Below, one piece after another: positions 6,310 to 12,253 of a stretch of 12,253 bases of DNA. How positions within the stretch are numbered: the stretch's first letter is position 1; each line of letters begins with the position of its first letter. Made by a program: the position numbers and the translations under genes. The DNA is from Bacteroidales bacterium (GTDB lineage: Bacteria > Bacteroidota > Bacteroidia > Bacteroidales > Muribaculaceae). Below the pieces are notes generated by a model. That model was given only the letters and a program-made list of their open reading frames with translations. It did no database searches and was not told the origin of the DNA. The stretch covers positions 13,768 through 26,020 of the forward strand of contig JAHZGZ010000124.1 of assembly GCA_019420545.1 (NCBI GenBank), written 5' to 3'.

Positions 6310-7521
6310 GTGATTCTCACATTTGCTGTCAATCAGGAACTTTCAATAGCGCTTGCGGTCGTATCTGTCATGGCCGTGTGGATGCTTCTTGCCATATATC
6401 TGCCCATGCTCTCGCGGCTGCGCCGGGCGTTGTGCGGTAAGGCTCATGAGGCGTCGGGCGACAAACTGCCGGTATCGGTGGTTGTCTATACCTATGCCAA
6501 TTCCAAAGGCCTCGATGAGGTGATAAAGAGCCTCTACGGGCAGGAATATGATGCGCCGAAAGAGATCATCGTTGTGAACGACGGCAAGGACAACGGAGTG
6601 GAGGATTTTCTGACAATCGCCTCTACGCGCTATCCTGATCTGCGCAGTACGTTCACCCCTCACGACACGCGCAACATCTCACGCAAAAAACTTGCGCTCA
6701 CGCTCGGTATTAAAGCCGCACGCTATCCTGTAGTGTTGCTTCTAACCTCGGAGAGCCGTATCTCCGGATCTCACTGGCTGTCGGCAATGGCCGCACCGTT
6801 TGCCGACAACAGTATCGAGCTGGTACTCGGCTATGCAGGGCCCGGCGATGCCGACATAAAGCGGAGGCTTGTGAGCCGCGGCATGCGACATGATATACTT
6901 CTTGGCGATATCGAATGGCTCGGCGACGCCCTCGGCGGTGCCGCATGGCGCGGCGACGGCGACAATATGGGGCTGCGCCGCAGCATGTTCTTCGAGCGTA
7001 TGGGCTTCGGTAATTCGCTCAATCTGCAATACGGCGACGACGATGTGTTCATCTCCGACTCGGCCACCGCATCGAATACGGCTGTTGTACTCGTGCCTGA
7101 GGCTATCGCCATCACGGAGGCTCCCGCCGACATGCCGGCCTATTACCGGTTTAAACGCGAGCGTCATGCCATGATGGACGCATATTGCATGCGTCGGCCC
7201 TCCATGCGTATCACATTTGAATATGTTATCCCGTGGATATGGCTGCTGGCGTCGGTGGCCGCATGTGTGTTGGCGCTGCTGAATATAGCCGATGCTTTTG
7301 ATCCGGCCAATATCGTGCTTACATGCTCGGTGCTTGGAGCCGTCGTTCTGTCGGCTGCCGCGTTGTGGATATCCCTGGGTGTGGCGTTCAGCCGGGTAAG
7401 CGTGCTTCTTACAGGGCGCAGGCTGCGGTGGGGAGTCATAGGAATGCTGCTGTCGCGCCCGGTGCGCCGATGGCGCTGGCGTCCCCGTAAGGCTCCGCGC
7501 TCATGGCAGCGTCCGTGCTGA
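6310..7521 (+). CDS. Membrane glycosyltransferase family 2-like protein with altered active-site motif
   Basis: The 403-residue product has an N-terminal membrane segment (about 10-33), a GT-A domain (53-270), and two C-terminal membrane segments (about 304-327 and 335-360) followed by an Arg/Trp-rich tail. The first GT2 strand, VSVVVYTYANSKGLDEVIKS, and the IIVVNDGKDN motif (86-95) fit family 2. Where most relatives have a metal-binding DxD (usually TDAD), this one reads TSES (146-149). A later acidic motif GDDDVF (242-247) is kept. The start is GTG with a stop codon two codons upstream in frame, so a longer start is impossible; ATG at 6370 would remove most of the first membrane segment. 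It may transfer sugars to an envelope lipid or glycan, or be a non-catalytic relative. The next gene starts about 70 nt downstream with its own promoter. Confidence 0.7.
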   Translation: MILTFAVNQELSIALAVVSVMAVWMLLAIYLPMLSRLRRALCGKAHEASGDKLPVSVVVYTYANSKGLDEVIKSLYGQEYDAPKEIIVVNDGKDNGVEDFLTIASTRYPDLRSTFTPHDTRNISRKKLALTLGIKAARYPVVLLLTSESRISGSHWLSAMAAPFADNSIELVLGYAGPGDADIKRRLVSRGMRHDILLGDIEWLGDALGGAAWRGDGDNMGLRRSMFFERMGFGNSLNLQYGDDDVFISDSATASNTAVVLVPEAIAITEAPADMPAYYRFKRERHAMMDAYCMRRPSMRITFEYVIPWIWLLASVAACVLALLNIADAFDPANIVLTCSVLGAVVLSAAALWISLGVAFSRVSVLLTGRRLRWGVIGMLLSRPVRRWRWRPRKAPRSWQRPC

Positions 7522-7554
7522 TTTAACGGCGTCGGTGCTGCCCCCGCATTTATG

Positions 7555-7585
7555 TTGATTGATTTTCAAAAAATTATTACATTTG
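7555..7585 (+). promoter_or_regulatory. Promoter of the DUF3078 gene
   Basis: TTG at 7555-7557 is followed after 20 nt by TACATTTG at 7578-7585. Transcription would begin near 7591, almost on the ATG at 7594. This argues against the in-frame ATG at 7552 as the start and suggests a leaderless or nearly leaderless mRNA. Confidence 0.5.
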
Positions 7586-7593
7586 CAAGTGAT

Positions 7594-9030
7594 ATGGCTA
7601 CCGGAATACATAGACTGATGATTATGGCGATGATGACGGCTGCGGCTGTCTCCGGATTCGCCCAGACGCCTTATGTCCAGTCGTCGGACGAAAAGACTCG
7701 TCCGGCACGCTATGCCGATAGAAAGGTGATCGATCTGGTTCAGGATGAGGAGTCGACATTTACCGAGGAAGATCTTGACGAGAACGGCGAGCTGATCTCG
7801 GCATTCGACGACATGTGGGCCGACACGCTCGAGGCAGAGGCCGCGCCTGAGCCTCTGAAATTCCTTCCGGTGGCACCACTGCCGTCGATACTGTTCCTGC
7901 CCGTAGTCTACGATGAGTTCAGACATCTCGATTCGGTCGCCCCATTCGATCCGGAGCCGTTTGTAGCCGCTCAGTCGGCCGATTTCGACTGGCTGAAAAT
8001 AGAGGCCAACCGTGCGAGGGCCTATCGCGAGATAAAGCAGCGCTATATGCTCGACAACATACGTCAGGTGCGCTATAATATTTATACGATGCCCAAGCCG
8101 CCAAAAAAATATACGGCTACCGTCGATCCCTCCACCGAGTCGATCACGATAAAGGAGATCATTTCGGATAAAAAGAGGTTGGTGGCCGATGCCGGTATCG
8201 CCGATGTGTCGCGTAAAAACTGGCTTCACAACGTCGACGGGCGCCTTCAGTTCTCGCAGGCATATATCAGCCCCAACTGGTATCAGGGCGGCAACAACAA
8301 CGTGAACGGCATAGGCTCGTTTAAGTGGAATGTGAAACTCAACCAGAAATTCCATCCGAAATTCATTGTCGAGGCTACGACAGAGTACAAAGTAGGTATT
8401 GCCAGCGCGCCCCAGGATTCGATACATGCCTACAACATCACGCAGGATCAGTTCCAGTTCAACGGCACGCTCGGACTTAAAGCCATTGACCGCTGGTACT
8501 ATTCAGTCAACGCCCAGTTCAAGACCCAGCTGCTCAACAATTACAAGCCCAATACCCGGTCGCTTAAAGCAGCGTTCATGACTCCCGGCGAGCTCAACCT
8601 CGGTGTCGGTATGACGTATAACTACAAGAATCCCAAACGTAAATTTTCGGTCGACGCTTCGATATCGCCGTTCTCATACAATATGAAGATCGCCACCAAT
8701 CCCGGTATCCCCAAGAAGAATTTCGGCATTGACGACGGACACCACACCGTAAGCGAGTTCGGTAGCAACGCCGAGGTGAAAGTGAGCTGGACGCTTGCCT
8801 GGAATGTGACATATTCCTCGCGGCTGTTTCTCTTTACCGACTACGACTATACGCAGGGCGACTGGGAAAACACCTTTAATTTCTCGATCAACCGCTACTT
8901 CTCCACTCAGCTCTATATCCACGTGCGCTACGATTCCCACCAACTGCCGCTCGAAGATACAAGCTGGCACCACTGGCAGCTCAAGGAGATACTCAGTTTT
9001 GGCTTCCAGTATCAGTTCAAGACCATCTGA
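7594..9030 (+). CDS. DUF3078 domain protein, probable outer-membrane beta-barrel
   Basis: From ATG at 7594 the product has 478 residues and opens with a signal peptide (MATGIHRLMIMAMMTAAAVS, then GFA|Q, cleavage near residue 23). An acidic, low-complexity region (about 35-90) and a linker follow. The C-terminal 270 residues show the DUF3078 pattern: NWLHNVDGRLQFSQAY, then NWYQGGNNN (228-236), then many alternating aromatic strands such as YTQGDWENTFNF, ending in a short YQFKTI. DUF3078 is a Bacteroidetes family of unknown function, and the strand pattern suggests an outer-membrane barrel. An in-frame ATG at 7552 would add 14 residues but overlaps the apparent promoter. The next gene begins 21 nt after the stop, so it is probably first in a three-gene unit. 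Confidence 0.82.
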   Translation: MATGIHRLMIMAMMTAAAVSGFAQTPYVQSSDEKTRPARYADRKVIDLVQDEESTFTEEDLDENGELISAFDDMWADTLEAEAAPEPLKFLPVAPLPSILFLPVVYDEFRHLDSVAPFDPEPFVAAQSADFDWLKIEANRARAYREIKQRYMLDNIRQVRYNIYTMPKPPKKYTATVDPSTESITIKEIISDKKRLVADAGIADVSRKNWLHNVDGRLQFSQAYISPNWYQGGNNNVNGIGSFKWNVKLNQKFHPKFIVEATTEYKVGIASAPQDSIHAYNITQDQFQFNGTLGLKAIDRWYYSVNAQFKTQLLNNYKPNTRSLKAAFMTPGELNLGVGMTYNYKNPKRKFSVDASISPFSYNMKIATNPGIPKKNFGIDDGHHTVSEFGSNAEVKVSWTLAWNVTYSSRLFLFTDYDYTQGDWENTFNFSINRYFSTQLYIHVRYDSHQLPLEDTSWHHWQLKEILSFGFQYQFKTI

Positions 9031-9051
9031 TCCCATTGACTTCTCACCACT

Positions 9052-9666
9052 ATGCGCTCTCTCCCGATTCTTTTCGCAGTCATGCTCCTGCTCGTGCCTC
9101 TGAGGCATGAGGCGAGGGAGCTTACGGGGAAACTTCCGGTCAATTCGTATGTTGCCGAGGGTTATGGCAATCCTGACAGCGTACGTGGCGCGATGGAGCG
9201 ACGTGCCCTCCACCGCATAGAGGGTATATGGTCGTTCCCTTCCGACGGAGGCGCAGTGGTCATCGAGCGATATTCCGACCCCTCGGTCGCCGGTACCGGA
9301 GGTGCCATGCACTACCGCATGGTTGTGCTCCGTTCGCCATGTCGCTCACTGCGTCCCGGCACTGTCATGGGCTATCTGTCAGCCACCGCCAAGCCCGGAA
9401 TATACAGCGCGCAGATATATACGGCCGGCGACGGAGGCCCCACGCTCCGTCGTCCTAAGGACTTCACTCTTACGCTTGTCGACGACGCCCATCTCAGTTT
9501 CCGGCGGCACAGCCGCAAACTGAAGGTGAACCTGTGGCGGCTTATCCCTTATATGTCGCGCATAAGCATGCGGCTCAGCGACTCCGACGCACCCACCGAT
9601 CTCGACGGCTGCACACGTGTGTTTCCGCGGCCTTTGTCGGGCCCGGTCGAGCCGCGGTATCTGTAA
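9052..9666 (+). CDS. Small secreted protein of unknown function
   Basis: I do not recognise a named family. The product has 204 residues, with a signal peptide at 1-21 (MRSLPILFAVMLLLVPLRHEA). The mature part has an IEGIWSFPSDGG stretch (56-67), alternating strands and two cysteines (C97, C187). IEGIW reminds me of lipocalin-like or similar exported beta-rich Bacteroidales proteins, but that is a weak guess. The C-terminus is rich in Arg and Pro. It starts 21 nt after the DUF3078 stop and ends 15 nt before the next start, so the three genes are likely co-transcribed and may work together in the envelope. Confidence 0.7.
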   Translation: MRSLPILFAVMLLLVPLRHEARELTGKLPVNSYVAEGYGNPDSVRGAMERRALHRIEGIWSFPSDGGAVVIERYSDPSVAGTGGAMHYRMVVLRSPCRSLRPGTVMGYLSATAKPGIYSAQIYTAGDGGPTLRRPKDFTLTLVDDAHLSFRRHSRKLKVNLWRLIPYMSRISMRLSDSDAPTDLDGCTRVFPRPLSGPVEPRYL

Positions 9667-9681
9667 TCCATGTCTGTACCG

Positions 9682-10176
9682 ATGAAACATCTCTTTCCGC
9701 TTTTTGTAGCCATCCTTCTGACCGCCATGACTGCGGCGGGAGATGACACCACGCGCAAGGGCCCTCTGCGGCCCCGGCTTGCGCCGACTGTCGCTGCCGT
9801 GAGTGATACTCTGCGCCTCGGCACGTCGGAAATATCGTCCGACAGTCTTGTGATAGCGGCGTACGACAAGCCGCTGCGCTCACAGCGCGAGACATTCTTC
9901 GTAACCAACAATCATGCGGGCCTGTCGCTCATGTCGCTTACCCTGCGGCTTACCTACCGTCGCCACGACGACGGCACGATGCTGCATGCGCGCACTGTCA
10001 CACTCTCGGTCCCGGTTCCGCCGGGGGAGACACGGCAGCTTTACGTCACCTCCTGGGACCGTCAGTACACCTACTATCACCATGCCACGCGTATCACGCC
10101 GCGTTCACCCAAGGCGGTGGCGTACGATGTGGAGATAGTCCCGCTGTCGGCGACGCTGGGGAGTTATCAACACTAA
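9682..10176 (+). CDS. Small exported beta-sandwich-like protein of unknown function
   Basis: The family is not named to me. From ATG at 9682 the product has 164 residues with a signal peptide (MKHLFPLFVAILLTAMTAAG); ATG at 9670 would add MSVP and is also possible. The mature part shows an Ig-like run of strands: FFVTNN (72-77), a L-x-L-x-L-x-Y strand, RTVTLSVPVPPGETRQLYV and SWDRQYTYYHH. I have an impression of similar proteins in other Bacteroidales, but no function. It closes the putative DUF3078 transcript. The stop codon overlaps a DnaA-box-like TTATCAACA motif that continues into the parA upstream region. Confidence 0.68.
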   Translation: MKHLFPLFVAILLTAMTAAGDDTTRKGPLRPRLAPTVAAVSDTLRLGTSEISSDSLVIAAYDKPLRSQRETFFVTNNHAGLSLMSLTLRLTYRRHDDGTMLHARTVTLSVPVPPGETRQLYVTSWDRQYTYYHHATRITPRSPKAVAYDVEIVPLSATLGSYQH

Positions 10177-10192
10177 TGGCCACTTATCAACA
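10164..10192 (+). promoter_or_regulatory. Two DnaA-box-like direct repeats upstream of parA
   Basis: TTATCAACA occurs at 10164-10172 and again at 10184-10192, 20 bp start to start, so both lie on the same face of the helix. Each differs from the classical DnaA box TTATCCACA at one base. The first overlaps the end of the preceding gene. They may let DnaA act on parAB transcription, but two 9-mers alone do not prove this. Confidence 0.4.
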
Positions 10193-10216
10193 TTTAACGC
10201 ATTTTATACCATAGGA

Positions 10217-10251
10217 TTGCATAGTTAATCAATAGAAAAATAGTACCTTTG
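10217..10251 (+). promoter_or_regulatory. Candidate promoter of parA
   Basis: The -7 box TACCTTTG (10244-10251) matches TAnnTTTG. The nearest TTG (10217-10219) is 24 nt away, a little longer than usual. Transcription would begin near 10258, 40 nt before the ATG at 10298. Confidence 0.45.
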
Positions 10252-10297
10252 TCGTGGCCGCGGATGTGTGCGCATCCTGGCCTCTCAATGCTATACT

Positions 10298-11095
10298 ATG
10301 GGTAAAATCATTGCTATCGCTAACCAGAAGGGTGGGGTGGGGAAAACCACTACCACCATCAATCTTGCCGCTTCGCTTGCCAACCAGGGCAAGAAAGTGC
10401 TCATCATCGACGCCGACCCCCAGGCCAACGCCACTTCGGGCTACGGCATCGATCCCAAATCCATGTCGTCGTCGATCTACGAATGTCTGGTCGACGACTA
10501 TCCTCTCGAAGGCTCGCAGACTCCGACATGTGTCGAAGGCCTTGATCTGGTAGGGTCGCGTATCGACCTTGCCGGCGCCGAGCTTGAGCTTGTGGGGAAG
10601 CCCCACCGGGAGAAGATACTCCTCAATGTGCTGCGACCGGTAGTCGACCGCTACGATTATATCCTTATCGACTGTTCCCCTTCGCTGGGACTTATCACCG
10701 TCAATGCCCTCACTGCCGCCGACTCGGTGATCATCCCCGTGCAGGCCGAGTATTTCGCTCTCGAAGGTATCAGCAAGCTCCTCAACACCATACGCATCAT
10801 CAAGTCGAAACTCAACCCGCATCTGGAGATCGAAGGCTTCCTCCTCACCATGTACGACGCGCGTCTGCGCCTTGCCAACCAGATCTACGAGGAGCTGAAA
10901 GGCCATTTCGGCGACATGGTGTTCTCCACGGTCATTCCGCGTAATATACGCCTGAGCGAGGCCCCCTCGCACGGGCTTCCTGCGTTACTCTACGACCCGG
11001 AGAGCCGTGGCGCGACAAGCCATACCATGCTCGCCAAGGAGCTTATAGCGAAACACCGCAAGCATCCCACCCGGAGTGTTGCCGCCGAACAGTAG
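10298..11095 (+). CDS. parA: ParA/Soj chromosome-partitioning ATPase
   Basis: ParA is a DNA-bound ATPase that, with ParB and parS, moves the newly copied origin region. The product has 265 residues, the usual size for a chromosomal Soj without an N-terminal DNA-binding extension. It has the deviant Walker A KGGVGKTT (11-18, signature K11), the Walker A' IIDADPQ (36-42) and Walker B ILIDCSP (122-128). The C-terminal PRN-x-R-x-SEAPSHG motif (214-226) is also present. The ATG at 10298 is chosen because MGKIIAIANQKGG is the family's normal start; the GTG at 10268 is only about 10 nt from the predicted transcription start. parB follows after 81 nt. Confidence 0.95.
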   Translation: MGKIIAIANQKGGVGKTTTTINLAASLANQGKKVLIIDADPQANATSGYGIDPKSMSSSIYECLVDDYPLEGSQTPTCVEGLDLVGSRIDLAGAELELVGKPHREKILLNVLRPVVDRYDYILIDCSPSLGLITVNALTAADSVIIPVQAEYFALEGISKLLNTIRIIKSKLNPHLEIEGFLLTMYDARLRLANQIYEELKGHFGDMVFSTVIPRNIRLSEAPSHGLPALLYDPESRGATSHTMLAKELIAKHRKHPTRSVAAEQ

Positions 11096-11123
11096 TGCAT
11101 TGTCTATCTAATTCACAATTTAT

Positions 11124-11153
11124 TACTCTCTCTTTAATTAACATACTCTCTCT
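11124..11153 (+). repeat. 10-bp direct repeat in the parA-parB spacer
   Basis: TACTCTCTCT is present at 11124-11133 and 11144-11153, exactly 20 bp apart, within an otherwise AT-rich 81-nt spacer. It might be a protein-binding site or a parB leader element; it could also be chance low complexity. Confidence 0.45.
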
Positions 11154-11176
11154 AACCATATTAAAACGCATACCGA

Positions 11177-12073
11177 ATGCCATCCATACGCCGCAACGCC
11201 CTTGGCCGAGGGCTCGACTCGCTGATTTCGATGGACGATGTGCCCGCCCGCGGCTCGTCGGCCATCAACGATATAGATGTCACCCTTATCTCGCCAAACC
11301 CCGACCAGCCCCGTACCACATTCGATGAGGAAGCGCTCGACGAGCTTGCCGCCTCCATACGGGAGCTCGGTATAATCCAGCCCCTCTCGCTGCGCAAGAC
11401 AGGCCCCGACTCCTATCAGATCATCGCCGGTGAGCGCCGTTATCGCGCAGCCATAAAAGCCGGGCTTACCTCGGTGCCCGCATATATCCGTACGGCCAAC
11501 GACAGCGAGCTTACGGAGATGGCCCTTATCGAGAACATACAGCGCGAGGATCTCAACGCCATAGAGATCGCCCTTACCTTCAAGAAGCTCATCGACCAGT
11601 ATCAGCTCACTCAGGAGCGGCTGAGCGAGCGCATAGGCAAGAAACGCGCCACAATCGCCAATTTCCTGCGGCTGCTCAAGCTCCCTGCCGAGGTGCAGCT
11701 GGGGCTGCGCGACAAGCGTGTCGACATGGGGCATGCGCGTGCACTCCTGTCGATCGAAAAGCCGTCGCTTCAGCTGAAACTCTACAACGAGATACTGCGC
11801 CGCGGGCTTTCGGTGCGCAAGGTTGAGGAACTTGCCAAGACCTATCGCCATGCCGATGAGGCCGGGGAAGATACTCCTGCTACAGGTGGAGCCGACAGCC
11901 GTGCCAATGACTACGACATTCTGAAAAAACATCTCAGCGCATCTTTCCGCCGTCCCGTGCAGTTTACGTGTAACGCCAAGGGGAAAGGAAAAATCACGTT
12001 CCCATTTCAGAACGAGGATGAACTTGAGCAATTAATTGCTATCTTTGACACTATAAAGCATGCCGAAGGCTGA
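11177..12073 (+). CDS. parB: ParB/Spo0J chromosome-partitioning protein
   Basis: ParB is a CTP-dependent clamp that loads at parS, spreads along DNA and stimulates ParA. The product has 298 residues. The N-terminal LGRGLDSL with its basic residues (5-16) is the ParA-contact segment. The CTP-binding boxes are GERRYRA (85-91) and ENIQRED (119-125). A helix-turn-helix lies at about 144-170 (LTQERLSERIGKKRATIANF), followed by MGHARALL (184-191). A variable linker (about 224-245) leads to a short C-terminal dimerisation domain. All key motifs are present. No parS site of the usual TGTTTCACGTGAAACA type was found in the window. Confidence 0.95.
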   Translation: MPSIRRNALGRGLDSLISMDDVPARGSSAINDIDVTLISPNPDQPRTTFDEEALDELAASIRELGIIQPLSLRKTGPDSYQIIAGERRYRAAIKAGLTSVPAYIRTANDSELTEMALIENIQREDLNAIEIALTFKKLIDQYQLTQERLSERIGKKRATIANFLRLLKLPAEVQLGLRDKRVDMGHARALLSIEKPSLQLKLYNEILRRGLSVRKVEELAKTYRHADEAGEDTPATGGADSRANDYDILKKHLSASFRRPVQFTCNAKGKGKITFPFQNEDELEQLIAIFDTIKHAEG

Positions 12074-12136
12074 CACACGGGTCTGTATGCTATCCCTCGG
12101 GAGAGCGTAAATGCTTGTGTGCGCCATAATTATGTG

Positions 12137-12253
12137 ATGAACAGAAATAAAGGAGCGAAATATTACAGATATCCGGGGACTCCGGCGACAGCCACGATTT
12201 TTGTCGTGATTCTGGCGCTGTTGACTCCCTTTAACATTTTTTCAGCTTCTTTA
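12137..12253 (+). CDS. N-terminus of an exported protein downstream of parB, truncated by the window end
   Basis: ATG at 12137 opens a frame that runs to the last base (39 codons). It encodes a polar start with basic residues (MNRNKGAKYYRY) and then a hydrophobic stretch (IFVVILALLTPFNIF), as in a signal peptide or membrane anchor. In related Bacteroidales parB is often followed by a DUF5683 envelope protein; this could be that gene, but the visible part does not prove it. The frame is the same as parB's and stays open from the parB stop onward. Confidence 0.5.
   Translation, partial: MNRNKGAKYYRYPGTPATATIFVVILALLTPFNIFSASL

Noticed and set aside
7501..8427. Minus-strand frames opposite the DUF3078 gene, and likewise 10229-10972 opposite parA and 11138-12031 opposite parB
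   Set aside because: They mirror confirmed genes, have no recognisable start context or motif, and one spans the parA promoter region.
10268..10297. GTG at 10268 as the parA start
   Set aside because: It would add ten residues not seen in the family and lies almost at the expected transcription start; MGKIIAIANQKGG at 10298 is the normal beginning.

Overview
The window reads as chromosomal DNA of a Bacteroidales bacterium, most likely from the Muribaculaceae/Prevotella side of the order. The clues are Bacteroidetes-type promoters (a TTTG or TTG box about 20 nt upstream of TAnnTTTG) in front of several genes, weak or absent Shine-Dalgarno sequences, a GH127-type glycosidase, a DUF3078 outer-membrane protein, an NfnAB pair and many proteins with Sec signal peptides. 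The genus call rests on family recollection and was not computed.

Layout. (1) 1-602, +: the 3' end of a GH127/DUF1680 glycosidase. (2) 603-805: a convergent spacer filled by two stem-loop structures, one of them a 118-nt inverted repeat with 35-nt arms. (3) 806-3061, -: nfnB then nfnA, a two-gene operon for an electron-bifurcating NADH/ferredoxin:NADP+ oxidoreductase. (4) 3062-3529: a divergent control region with promoters on both strands and two dyads. (5) 3530-5901, +: a large secreted repeat protein whose frame is broken by an apparent single-base loss near 5652; the lost C-terminal tail is intact in another frame. (6) 5902-6309: a strong terminator, a ~162-nt imperfect palindromic (MITE-like) element and a promoter. 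(7) 6310-7521, +: a membrane glycosyltransferase-2-like protein without the usual DxD. (8) 7594-10176, +: a DUF3078 beta-barrel protein followed closely by two small secreted proteins of unknown function, probably one transcript. (9) 10298-12073, +: parA and parB, the chromosome segregation pair, preceded by two DnaA-box-like direct repeats. (10) 12137-12253, +: the start of another exported protein, cut by the window end.

How the genes relate. NfnAB balances NADH, NADPH and ferredoxin in the cytoplasm of an anaerobe. The GH127 fragment belongs to plant-glycan use. The DUF3078 protein and the two small exported proteins look like a cell-envelope unit. ParA and ParB segregate the origin region. 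I see no defence system, CRISPR array, tRNA, rRNA or transposase. The most unusual material is the frame-broken modular secreted protein and the two palindromic elements, not a clearly new multi-gene system.
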